A model generated the notes under the pieces. It ran no database searches and was not told the origin of the DNA. It saw nothing but the letters and a program-made list of their open reading frames with translations. A program made the translations under genes and the position numbers. Positions 30,687-38,527 of a stretch of 64,000 nt of DNA are shown one piece after another (position 1 is the stretch's first letter; every line of letters begins with the position of its first letter). The DNA is from Rhodothermales bacterium (GTDB lineage Bacteria; Bacteroidota; Rhodothermia; Rhodothermales; VXPQ01): assembly GCA_022821845.1 (NCBI GenBank), contig JAJECT010000042.1, positions 62,001 to 126,000 of the forward strand. Reading direction: 5' to 3'.

Positions 30687-30866
30687 TCAGCGGTAGATGA
30701 ACTCCAGCGCCCGGCTAATGACCTGATCGGCGCCCCAGATGTACAGGGACACGATCATGGTCGCCAGCAGGGTGATAAGCGTATTGCTGATCAACTCGTT
30801 GCGCGCAGGCCAGCTGACCTTGCGCATTTCCTTGCTTACGTCGCCCAGATATTGAACTACCTTCAT
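30687..30866 (-). CDS. secE: Preprotein translocase subunit SecE
   Basis: This 59-residue protein has the minimal SecE form: an amphipathic segment with the conserved VSKEMRKVSWPARNEL, then one membrane helix. It clamps SecY in the translocon. The ATG at 30866 gives the normal short length. It sits between the tRNA-Trp gene and nusG. Confidence 0.95.
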   Translation of the reverse strand: MKVVQYLGDVSKEMRKVSWPARNELISNTLITLLATMIVSLYIWGADQVISRALEFIYR

Positions 30867-30909
30867 AGTCGATTCGGGTTGCGGCGCAAAGCGCCATGCG
30901 TGTTGCGGG

Positions 30910-30982
<73 letters not shown>

Positions 30983-31047
30983 GTGTACGGCGGCGGCGTA
31001 CTCGCCAAACGATTCGCAGTATGCGAAAAGCGGCGCGGCGTCGCATG

Positions 31048-31119
31048 AGCCGCCTATCGGATTTGAACCGATGACCCCTTCCTTACCATGGAAGCGCTCT
31101 ACCACTGAGCTAAGGCGGC
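31048..31119 (-). tRNA. tRNA-Thr (GGT)
   Basis: The 72-base cloverleaf has acceptor arms GCCGCCT/AGGCGGC and anticodon arm CTTCC-ATGGTAA-GGAAG, giving anticodon GGT. The T-loop is GGTTCAAATCC. In most bacteria a tuf gene follows this tRNA; here only 65 bases separate it from tRNA-Trp. Confidence 0.95.
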
Positions 31120-31142
31120 CGGAGCGAACATGCGCTCGCTGG

Positions 31143-31215
31143 AGCGGAAGACGGGATTCGAACCCGCGACCCTCAGCTTGGAAGGCTGATGCTCTACCAT
31201 CTGAGCTACTTCCGC
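31143..31215 (-). tRNA. tRNA-Gly (TCC)
   Basis: The 73-base cloverleaf has acceptor arms GCGGAAG/CTTCCGC, anticodon loop CTTCCAA (anticodon TCC), and T-loop GGTTCGAATCC. It is third in the five-tRNA cluster. Confidence 0.95.
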
Positions 31216-31287
31216 TATGATCGCGATACGCCCGGCGCCGTTGCGGCGGAAGGTCTCCGCAACGCAACGCCGCCGAACGCAAAAGGG

Positions 31288-31369
31288 TGGGCAGGGGAGG
31301 ATTCGAACCTCCGAACCCTGAGGGAGCAGATTTACAGTCTGCCGCCTTTGACCGCTCGGCCACCTGCCC
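31288..31369 (-). tRNA. tRNA-Tyr (GTA)
   Basis: This 82-base class II tRNA has acceptor arms GGGCAGG/CCTGCCC, anticodon arm GCAGA-CTGTAAA-TCTGC (anticodon GTA), and a long variable arm between anticodon and T arms. It is second in the cluster. Confidence 0.95.
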
Positions 31370-31428
31370 GGTATGGTCGAAGCATGCGCTCCGCAAAAGT
31401 TTTCTCAAAGTCACGTATTCGAATACAG

Positions 31429-31501
31429 AGCTGGCGAAGGGACTCGAACCCCCAACCTGCTCATTACAAGTGAGCTGCTCTACCGGTTGAGCTACGCCAG
31501 C
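31429..31501 (-). tRNA. tRNA-Thr (TGT)
   Basis: The 73-base cloverleaf has acceptor arms GCTGGCG/CGCCAGC and anticodon loop CTTGTAA (anticodon TGT). It is first in the cluster, 32 bases after the predicted -10 of the shared promoter. Confidence 0.95.
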
Positions 31502-31532
31502 TTCGCCGTGTTGCGAGTAACCACAGTCTTTT

Positions 31533-31561
31533 AAGATACGCACTGCGGGGCGTCGAGTCAA
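31533..31561 (-). promoter_or_regulatory. Promoter of the tRNA-secE-nusG unit
   Basis: On the minus strand TTGACT (31556-31561), 17 bases, then TATCTT (31533-31538) form a good housekeeping-type promoter directly upstream of tRNA-Thr(TGT). It would drive the five tRNAs and probably secE-nusG. Confidence 0.7.
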
Positions 31562-31616
31562 CCTGCATGCTGCAAAAAATCAAGTCAACATATCCCGAAG
31601 CGGCGGCAAAGTTTCC

Positions 31617-32273
31617 TTATCGGGGCTTGCTTTTTGCATTTTCAGCCGATTTCCTTGCGGAAAGCTTGCGCTTTTGCGCATATCGGCGTACGCCGACAGC
31701 CAGCAAGACCAGTCCCGCGAGCAGCAATACGGCTTGTCCGTACCCCCGAAGCCAGTAGCCAATGTCCTCCCAGCGATCTCCGAGGGCGTAGCCGGCCCAG
31801 ACGATCAGCAATATCCAGACAATGGCGCTCAGGGCAGACACCGCCGCCGTGCGCCAACCGTCCATGCGGGCCATGCCGACGGCAAGCCCGATTACGCCGC
31901 GCAGTCCCGCCAGAAACCGGTTGGCGGCCACCAGGCCATACCCCCAACGATCCAGGCGGCGGCGGGCGGCGTCCATCCGCTCCGGGGGAATCCATCGGAA
32001 CCAGCGCGACCGCAGCACGGCGTCGCCCACCGTATATCCGATGAAATACATGGTCATAAACCCCGCCACGCTGCCCAGCGCGGCCACGCCCGCCACCAGC
32101 GCGAAATGCAATTTGCCCACGCCCGCAAGGTATCCGCCGAACGCCACGGCCATGTCGCCGGGGACCGGGGGCAGGACATTTTCCGCATAGGCGACGAGGA
32201 AAATACCAGCGTACGCCCATGCCGGAGACAACCCGTCCAGCCATAACGTCAGGTCATGCAGCAGATCGCCCAT
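31617..32273 (-). CDS. DedA-family membrane protein
   Basis: This 218-residue protein is a DedA/SNARE-associated (VTT-domain) membrane protein. The diagnostic acidic and proline motif is AENVLPPVPGD, and the downstream Arg-Gly segment is NRFLAGLRGVIGLAVGMARM. Several hydrophobic helices follow and the tail is basic. Family members move polyprenyl phosphate or phospholipid across the membrane and support envelope integrity. The ATG at 32273 has GGAGAGGG before it and overlaps the end of ispF by 20 bases, so it is last of the queA-ispD-ispF-dedA operon. Confidence 0.88.
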   Translation of the reverse strand: MGDLLHDLTLWLDGLSPAWAYAGIFLVAYAENVLPPVPGDMAVAFGGYLAGVGKLHFALVAGVAALGSVAGFMTMYFIGYTVGDAVLRSRWFRWIPPERMDAARRRLDRWGYGLVAANRFLAGLRGVIGLAVGMARMDGWRTAAVSALSAIVWILLIVWAGYALGDRWEDIGYWLRGYGQAVLLLAGLVLLAVGVRRYAQKRKLSARKSAENAKSKPR

Positions 32274-32763
32274 CCCTCTCCGTCCTGATATCCGTACGGA
32301 CAATGAGGCACACGGCGCAGGCGGCCGCGCCTTCCCCCCGTCCCATGGGGCCCATGCCCTCGTGGGTCGTGGCCTTCACGGACACCGCGCCTTCCTCCAC
32401 GGAAAGGCGCTCCGCAATGACGGCGCGCATGCGAGACGCATAGGGCCGCAGGCGCGGGCGCTCCAGGACCACCGTTGCGTCTACGTTGTGCGCGCGGTAG
32501 CCGGCTTCCGCAAGTTTGTCGGCCACGCGGCCCAGCAAATCGGCGCCCGCCATGCCCGCCCAGCGCGGATCCGTATCGGGAAAATGGACGCCAATGTCGC
32601 CCAGCGCCGCCGCGCCAAGCAACGCGTCGGCGATGGCGTGCAGCAGCACGTCCGCGTCGGAATGCCCGTCGAGCCCTTTGTCGAAAGGAATCGCTACCCC
32701 GCCGATCATCAGGGGGCGGCCCGCTACGAGGCGGTGCGCGTCGTATCCGAAACCGATTCTCAT
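32254..32763 (-). CDS. ispF: 2-C-methyl-D-erythritol 2,4-cyclodiphosphate synthase
   Basis: This 169-residue enzyme makes the cyclodiphosphate in the MEP isoprenoid pathway. Zinc-binding residues are in GYDAHRL, and the substrate region is LDGHSDADVLLHAIADALLGAA and DIGVHFPDTDPRW. The C-terminal ATTHEGMGPMGRGEG block is standard. Its ATG overlaps the ispD stop as ATGA, giving a coupled ispD-ispF pair that encodes neighbouring MEP-pathway enzymes. Confidence 0.96.
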   Translation of the reverse strand: MRIGFGYDAHRLVAGRPLMIGGVAIPFDKGLDGHSDADVLLHAIADALLGAAALGDIGVHFPDTDPRWAGMAGADLLGRVADKLAEAGYRAHNVDATVVLERPRLRPYASRMRAVIAERLSVEEGAVSVKATTHEGMGPMGRGEGAAACAVCLIVRTDIRTERDGRSAA

Positions 32764-33494
32764 GCGTCCGCGGGGGTCATGCGTTCGGAGGCGGACTGAA
32801 TGACGCCCGCCAGTTTGTAGTCCGTGGCCGTGGTCACCTTGATGTTCAGGGCGCTTCCCTCCACCAGCGCGACCGGACGACCGATATGCTGCACAATCAT
32901 CGCGTCGTCCGTCGCCTCGACGCCCTCGTCGCGCGCCGCGCGGTGCGCCTCTTCCAGCCAGGCGCGGCGAAAGGCTTGCGGCGTTTGCATGCGATAGAGC
33001 CCCTCCCGGTCCACGGTGTCTCCAAACAGGCCGTCGGACACGAAACGCAGCGTATCCGAAACGGGCAACGCCAGGGACGCGGCCCCCTTGCCCGCCGCCG
33101 TATATATCAAGGCGTCGATGCAACTTGAAGGAACGAAGGGGCGCACCGCGTCGTGCACCAGCACAATATCCCGGTCGGGCGATACGGCCCCGGCGGGAGG
33201 CGCCGCCGCAAGCGCCGCCGCCACGGACTCCTGCCGGGCGCCGCCGCCCGCCGTAACGGCATGGATTTTCCGAAACCCCCGGGAACGCAAATCCCGCGCC
33301 AGCCACTCCGTATCGCGCTCGGGCGCAGCCACCACGATATGATGGACGCGGGGGTGCTTGTCGAAGACGCGGAGGGTTTGCGCGAGGAGCGGGGCGCCGC
33401 CCAGGTCGCGGTATTGCTTGCGCTGCCCTCCCATGCGTACGCCGCTGCCCGCAGCCGGGACGAGTACCGTAACGATGGGCAACAAGGTCTTCAC
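32760..33494 (-). CDS. ispD: 2-C-methyl-D-erythritol 4-phosphate cytidylyltransferase
   Basis: This enzyme of about 244 residues attaches CMP to methylerythritol phosphate in the MEP pathway. The nucleotide-binding start VPAAGSGVRMGGQRKQY, the DIVLVHDAVRPFV motif and EATDDAMIVQHIG are all diagnostic. No ATG fits the N-terminus; GTG at 33494 (VKTLLPIVTVLVPAAGSG) gives the normal length. It lies 44 bases after queA. Confidence 0.92.
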   Translation of the reverse strand: MKTLLPIVTVLVPAAGSGVRMGGQRKQYRDLGGAPLLAQTLRVFDKHPRVHHIVVAAPERDTEWLARDLRSRGFRKIHAVTAGGGARQESVAAALAAAPPAGAVSPDRDIVLVHDAVRPFVPSSCIDALIYTAAGKGAASLALPVSDTLRFVSDGLFGDTVDREGLYRMQTPQAFRRAWLEEAHRAARDEGVEATDDAMIVQHIGRPVALVEGSALNIKVTTATDYKLAGVIQSASERMTPADA

Positions 33495-33538
33495 AAGCGT
33501 TTCCAGGTCCACGGAGCGCGCGGGGCGCAGCGACAACG

Positions 33539-34588
33539 TTACAGGATAAGCATCGCGTCTCCAAAGGAGAACAAGCGATACTCCTCCTGCACGGCAAGGT
33601 TGTAGGATTCCATGACGAAGTCGTGCCCGGCGAACGCCGCCGCAAGCATCAGCAACGTGCTTCTGGGTTGATGAAAGTTCGTAAGCAGCCGCTCGGTGAT
33701 TCTGAATTTGTACGGCGGGCAAATGAACTTGTCGGTCCACGCCAGGCCGGTCGGCTTGGACAAGTACGACGCGGAAAGGCTTGATTCGATGGCCCGAACC
33801 ACGGTCGTGCCCACCGCCGTTACCGTATGGTCCGGGGACAACAGCGCCTTGTTCACGGCGCTTGCGGTCTCTTCGGAAATAATAAAGCGCTCCGAATCCA
33901 TGCGGTGCTTGGTCATGTCCTCCACTTCGACCGGACGAAACGTGCCCAGCCCGACATGCAGCGTAACGGGCAGGATCCGAACGCCCTTGGCGCGAAACGT
34001 TTCGATCAGGTCGGGGGTGAAATGCAGGCCGGCGGAAGGCGCCGCCACGGCGCCCCGCCTTTCTGCGAAAATGGTCTGATACCGCTCCCGGTCCTCCTCT
34101 TCGACCTCGCGTTTTACGTAGGGCGGCAGCGGCGTTTGCCCTATCTCGTCTATCTTTGCGTGGAGCTCCGCGCTGGAGCCGTCGAACACGAAGCGAATGG
34201 TCCGCCCCCGCGACGTGGTGTTGTCGATCACCTCGGCGACCAGGCCGCCATGGAAATAGAGTTTGTTGCCGATGCGGATCTTCCGCGCAGGATCCACGAT
34301 CACGTCCCACAATTTGCTCTCGGCGTTCAGTTCCCGAAGCAGAAACACCTGGATGTTCGCGCCGGTCTTCTCCTTGTTCCCGAACAGGCGGGCAGGAAAA
34401 ACCTTGGTGTCGTTCACAACGATGACGTCCCCCTCTCCGAAGTATTCCGGAAGGTCCCGAACGTACCGGTGGCGAATGGTCCTGTTTGCGCGATCCAGGA
34501 CCATGAGCCGGGCCGAATCGCGCGGCTCGGCAGGGTATTTCGCTATAAGGTCCTTGGGATATTCGTACTTGAAATTCGATACTTTCAT
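33539..34588 (-). CDS. queA: S-adenosylmethionine:tRNA ribosyltransferase-isomerase
   Basis: This 349-residue enzyme transfers and rearranges the ribosyl part of AdoMet onto preQ1-modified tRNA, the penultimate queuosine step. Conserved blocks are FKYEYPKDLIAKYPAEPRD, DVIVVNDTKVFPARLFG, APSAGLHFTP, VGLGTFRPV and NFHQPRSTLLMLAAAFAG. The ATG at 34588 begins the family N-terminus; further upstream the frame is Pro/Cys-rich and non-coding. It heads the operon. Confidence 0.96.
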   Translation of the reverse strand: MKVSNFKYEYPKDLIAKYPAEPRDSARLMVLDRANRTIRHRYVRDLPEYFGEGDVIVVNDTKVFPARLFGNKEKTGANIQVFLLRELNAESKLWDVIVDPARKIRIGNKLYFHGGLVAEVIDNTTSRGRTIRFVFDGSSAELHAKIDEIGQTPLPPYVKREVEEEDRERYQTIFAERRGAVAAPSAGLHFTPDLIETFRAKGVRILPVTLHVGLGTFRPVEVEDMTKHRMDSERFIISEETASAVNKALLSPDHTVTAVGTTVVRAIESSLSASYLSKPTGLAWTDKFICPPYKFRITERLLTNFHQPRSTLLMLAAAFAGHDFVMESYNLAVQEEYRLFSFGDAMLIL

Positions 34589-35213
34589 ACAAAATCTGCA
34601 TGCGGGGAGCAAAGGGACCGCGCCGCAAACGCCCGAACAGGCGGGGGGTTTCCTGCATGGGGCGGGAAAGACGGGCGGAGGCAAGGGCAAAGCGGCTTCG
34701 GGTTGATTGGGCGGCTTGTTTTGGGGTTGGGGCGGCATTTGGGGGAGGTTGAGGCGCCGGGAGGCGCCTTGTTTTGGCCCGAACCTTAAAAACTTAGGCG
34801 CGAAAATATGGAGGTTAAATAATTAAGGTTGGGGTTCGCGAGGCGGGCGGGCGCGGCGTTGCCTGGTTCCGTTACGTCATGGCAGAACGATCTTGACAGG
34901 GGCTTGACAAATTGGCGTGCGATTGCGTATTCTTTATAGAGGAAATCTGCTGGCGAAGGCGGTATTGGATCGTTGGCGTCCGCGGCGAAAAGGTTACTCC
35001 GTTCGGTCGCTGGACGCGAGACGCGCTGGGCGGCGACCGCCTGGATGTGGGCGCGAAGGCGTCGCTGCCCGCAGGCGGGGCGGCTGCGTCGCCGCGTACG
35101 CTGGACGTGTCGTTCAACAGGGAACGCAGGACCCTTACCTTGCGGGCGGTATGGCCGCTCGCCGACCGTTAATCGGGGCTTGCTCTTTTTTTCATTCGCC
35201 TACGTCGTCGCAT
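34589..35213. other. 625-base non-coding region with G-runs, hairpin and inverted repeat
   Basis: No convincing gene is seen. From about 34642 to 34746 the plus strand is packed with runs of three to six G, enough for G-quadruplex formation. At 34752-34769 a 7-bp GGCGCC-type stem with a GGGA loop is followed by TGTTTT, resembling a plus-strand terminator with no gene before it. An 8-bp inverted repeat, AACCTTAA (34782-34789) and TTAAGGTT (34823-34830), frames A+T-rich sequence. A promoter is at 34904-34933. An 86-codon frame (34912-35172) starts with TTG inside that promoter and is not called. Confidence 0.5.
34904..34933 (+). promoter_or_regulatory. Promoter upstream of the LRR protein gene
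   Basis: TTGACA (34904-34909), 18 bases, TATTCT (34928-34933). A second TTGACA lies at 34893-34898. If used, the transcript has a leader of about 275 bases before the ATG at 35214. Confidence 0.55.
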
Positions 35214-37802
35214 ATGCGTATCGCTTATTCGCCGAGTACTCGTTTGTATGCGCAAGGGCCCCTGCGTTGTGTCAGGCGGTTCTTGCGGCGGGCGCTTTTG
35301 GGTTTTGCGGGCTTTGCAGGAGTGCTTCTGGCTTTTGGGCCGTATCCTGCGCTGGGGCAGGATACGGCGGAGGCCTTTGTCGCCGAGCCGGATTTCATGC
35401 GCCTTCGCGCGGAGCGGTATGCAAATGCGCAAGACTCATTGGACTTGGTAGATTTTTATCATGGGATGGGCGAAGAAGACTGGATGGACAGGGGCTGGCT
35501 CGAAGCGTCGGAGAAGATGACAGGCGCCGCTGTTGCGGCCCATGAAGCGGACTCGCTGGCCCTGGTGGATTTTTATCATGCGGCGGGCGGCGAGGGTTGG
35601 AAAGACCGCACGGGGTGGCTCGAAGACCCCGTCATGGACTGGTATGGCGTTACGCTAAACGAAGAAGGAAGAGTTGTGCGGCTTCAGCTGATCGATAATA
35701 ACCTTACGGGTACGATCTCCGCCTCGCTTGAGGAACTTGGAAACTTGAACGAGATATGGCTTTCTTACAATAGTCTGACAGGGCCTATACCTTCGGAATT
35801 AGGCAACCTCGCGAAACTGGAAGCACTAATTCTGCACTACAATGACTTGACGGGTATGATTCCTGCCTCGCTGGGACGCCTCTCCCTTTTGCGCGGACTC
35901 TCGTTGGATAACAATAACTTTACCGGTTTAATTCCTCCTGAATTAGGCCATCTTGCCAAACTGAAGGTTCTGGGTATTGGCAGTAACGAATTGACAGGCC
36001 CAATTCCCGCCTCGCTGGGACGCCTCTTCCAGTTGTCCAGACTCTCGTTGTATAACAACAACTTGCATGGTTCGATCCCCCTTGAATTAGGCAACCTCGC
36101 CGAGCTGAAAGTTCTCGTTCTTCGGGATAATGACTTAACAGGCTCAATCCCCGCCTCGCTGGGACACCTTGCAAAATTGGAGTCCCTCGATCTTGCTGAC
36201 AATCGTATAACGGGTTCTATACCCTCAGAGTTAGGCAACCTCGCCAATCTGGAAAGGCTTAATTTTCGATGGAACTACGGCTTGACGGGTTCAATTCCTC
36301 GCTGGTTGAAGCGCTTGACCCAGTTGGAGCGTCTCTGGCTTGGTGGGAATAGGCTGACAGGATCTATACCCCCGGAATTAGGCAATCTCGCCAAGTTGGA
36401 AGTCTTGGATATTGCCTATAACGACTTGACGGGGACCATCCCGACCTGGTTGGGAAAACTTTCCCATTTGCGAGAAATCTATTTGGGAGGCAATGCGTTA
36501 ACGGGCTCCATACCGCCGTCGCTCGGTAGTCTTGCGAACTTGGCGTATCTGAATTTGAGCCACAATCTGCTTGATCCCTACGACTTTCCGGCGTGGATCA
36601 TGAATCTTGATAAATTGCGGATGCTCAATCTGAGCAATACGCGACTGCGAGGCGCGATCCCTTCTGAATTATTCGATCTGCCAATTTATGATCTGAGTAT
36701 TTCGCACAACGACCTGGAAGGCGCACTGCCCGACAATGTCGCCAATTCAAAGACGCTATCACATCTTTACATTAATGCTAACTACCTCAATGCGCTGCCT
36801 GACCTGTCCGGCCTGCCCAAGCTCTTCGACGTTCGCGTTTTGCTTAACCGGCTCACGTTCGAGGATTTCGAGGACCGTGAACTGCCTGCGGGCGTAAGAT
36901 ACTATGAATATGCGCCCCAGCGTCGCGTACCCACCCATGTAGCGCGCTCGGCGTTTCAGGCCACGTTTTCTGTCGAGGTGGGCGGCACGGCGAACAAGTA
37001 TCAGTGGTACCGCGAAGGGTCCGTGGAGGACGAGGCGGTTCCGGGCGCTACTTCGGACACGCTCGTCGCGTCCTTGTCCGACCCGCCGCTGTGCTACTAC
37101 TGCAAGATCACGAATGCGAAAGTGCCCGACCTGATGCTCTATAGCGAGTGCGTCTCCGTGGATGACGCCGACACGCAGGCGACGCCGAACGTGGAAGCGA
37201 GTACGTATACGCTGTCTCTTCAGGAAGGCGGCGATCCGGGCAGCTACATGCTTGCGCTGCGCACGGATCCGGGCGGTGCGGTTGCTGTAACGCCGTCCTC
37301 AAGCAACGAGGAATCGGCGACGGTGTCGGGCGCACTTGCGTTCGACCCTTCGAACTGGCAGGCCCCGCAAACCGTCACGGTGACGCCCGTGGCGGATGCG
37401 AACCTGGAAGACGATACGGTTACGATTACGCATGCCGTGGCGGGGTATCCGGGCGTTCCCGTGGGGCCGGTCGTTACTGTAACGGTCGCCGACGCCACGA
37501 TCATCATATCCGCCGAGGAGGAGGAACAGGGAATACCCACCGCCTTCGCGCTGGAGCAGAACTATCCGAACCCGTTCAATCCGTCCACCACCATTGCGTT
37601 TACGCTGAACAAGGCGCAGCGCGCCACGCTTTCGGTTTACGACCTGCTGGGGCAAAAGGTGCAGACGCTTGTGGACGGCATGCGTCCGGCGGCCCGCTAC
37701 CGCATCCCGTTCGACGCGTCGGAGTTGGCCAGCGGCACGTATCTCTACGTTCTGCGAACCGAAGAGGAGATCGCGGTCAAGACCATGTTGCTCGTCAAGT
37801 GA
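35214..37802 (+). CDS. Secreted leucine-rich-repeat protein with NYPNPFNP sorting tail
   Basis: This 862-residue exported protein starts with a long signal peptide (ending near GYPALGQ-like PYPALGQD, residue 50). Two related segments, DSLDLVDFYHGMG and DSLALVDFYHAAGGEGW, follow. About 14 plant-type LRRs of 24 residues, consensus LTGSIPxxLGNLxxLexLxLxxN, span about residues 155-530. Ig-like or calx-beta-like strands come next, and the last 90 residues hold the NYPNPFNPSTTI-type C-terminal domain used for surface attachment or type IX-like secretion in this phylum. The LRR section is visibly less G+C-rich than the rest. Function is probably cell-surface protein-protein contact. The ATG at 35214 is the only one that gives the signal peptide. 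Confidence 0.88.
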   Translation: MRIAYSPSTRLYAQGPLRCVRRFLRRALLGFAGFAGVLLAFGPYPALGQDTAEAFVAEPDFMRLRAERYANAQDSLDLVDFYHGMGEEDWMDRGWLEASEKMTGAAVAAHEADSLALVDFYHAAGGEGWKDRTGWLEDPVMDWYGVTLNEEGRVVRLQLIDNNLTGTISASLEELGNLNEIWLSYNSLTGPIPSELGNLAKLEALILHYNDLTGMIPASLGRLSLLRGLSLDNNNFTGLIPPELGHLAKLKVLGIGSNELTGPIPASLGRLFQLSRLSLYNNNLHGSIPLELGNLAELKVLVLRDNDLTGSIPASLGHLAKLESLDLADNRITGSIPSELGNLANLERLNFRWNYGLTGSIPRWLKRLTQLERLWLGGNRLTGSIPPELGNLAKLEVLDIAYNDLTGTIPTWLGKLSHLREIYLGGNALTGSIPPSLGSLANLAYLNLSHNLLDPYDFPAWIMNLDKLRMLNLSNTRLRGAIPSELFDLPIYDLSISHNDLEGALPDNVANSKTLSHLYINANYLNALPDLSGLPKLFDVRVLLNRLTFEDFEDRELPAGVRYYEYAPQRRVPTHVARSAFQATFSVEVGGTANKYQWYREGSVEDEAVPGATSDTLVASLSDPPLCYYCKITNAKVPDLMLYSECVSVDDADTQATPNVEASTYTLSLQEGGDPGSYMLALRTDPGGAVAVTPSSSNEESATVSGALAFDPSNWQAPQTVTVTPVADANLEDDTVTITHAVAGYPGVPVGPVVTVTVADATIIISAEEEEQGIPTAFALEQNYPNPFNPSTTIAFTLNKAQRATLSVYDLLGQKVQTLVDGMRPAARYRIPFDASELASGTYLYVLRTEEEIAVKTMLLVK

Positions 37803-37987
37803 CGGACTGCGCCGCGCAAACTTGCGCCGGGAACCTGCTGCTGACGCGTAGCGACGGGCCGCTTCGGCGAAACGCGCGCAATGATCCTGACGCGACAGAT
37901 TTACGCAGGCGGGAGAACAATTTTCGATATAATCCCCTATTTTCAAGAATACGTTGACCGTATCCGTCCCGGCGCCGCTTTACCGCT

Positions 37988-38527
37988 TTGCCTGTGCGTT
38001 TTCTTCCCTTTTTTTCGACCGTATCTTCCCGCGCGCGCGCAGCCGCGCGCCCTGTTTGGTTCTGGCTGGCGACAGGCATGGCGGCGGCCTTGCTTGCCGG
38101 CTGCGACCAGGGCTTTACCCCGCCCGACGCCCCGCCTACCGGCGCGATCATGGTCGATATCACCTATGAAAATCACCCGGAGGCCTGGCCCGAAAGCGAA
38201 GATATTTACGAATTGCTGTTTGTCGCCCTGCGCTTTGTCCCGGAGGACACCACCGACTTTCTGCAACTCAACCGGCTTGTTTTCAGCGACCGCTTGCAGT
38301 TTCACGTAGCGCAGCAAACCGTAACGCTCGACAGCGTGGCGGCAGGCGTATATCCATACTCCGGGGTGGCCCACAAGTACGGTCCCGAACTGTTCGACTG
38401 GCGCCCCATTGGCCTCGTGGAAGAAAACGGCGGCGTCCTCGTGGTCTCCTCCGGGGAAATCACCCGCGTCTCCATGTCGGCGGATTTTCTAAATCCTCCC
38501 CCGTTCCCTCCTCCCGACGGCCCATGA
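37988..38527 (+). CDS. Putative lipoprotein coupled to a TonB receptor
   Basis: I do not recognise this protein of about 179 residues. A lipobox, ALLAGC, is near residue 39, preceded by a basic and hydrophobic stretch, so it is probably a periplasmic or outer-membrane lipoprotein. No ATG precedes the signal region; TTG at 37988 or GTG at 37994 must be used, since the ATG at 38078 would leave too short a signal. Its stop overlaps the ATG of the TonB-dependent receptor (ATGA), so the two are translationally coupled and likely work together, for instance as a surface ligand-binding partner. The 185 bases before it show no other feature. Confidence 0.7.
   Translation: MPVRFLPFFSTVSSRARAAARPVWFWLATGMAAALLAGCDQGFTPPDAPPTGAIMVDITYENHPEAWPESEDIYELLFVALRFVPEDTTDFLQLNRLVFSDRLQFHVAQQTVTLDSVAAGVYPYSGVAHKYGPELFDWRPIGLVEENGGVLVVSSGEITRVSMSADFLNPPPFPPPDGP

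Noticed and set aside
34912-35172. 86-codon open frame before the LRR gene
   Set aside because: Its TTG start lies inside the predicted promoter, it has no ribosome site, and its translation matches nothing I know. A decayed gene end cannot be excluded.
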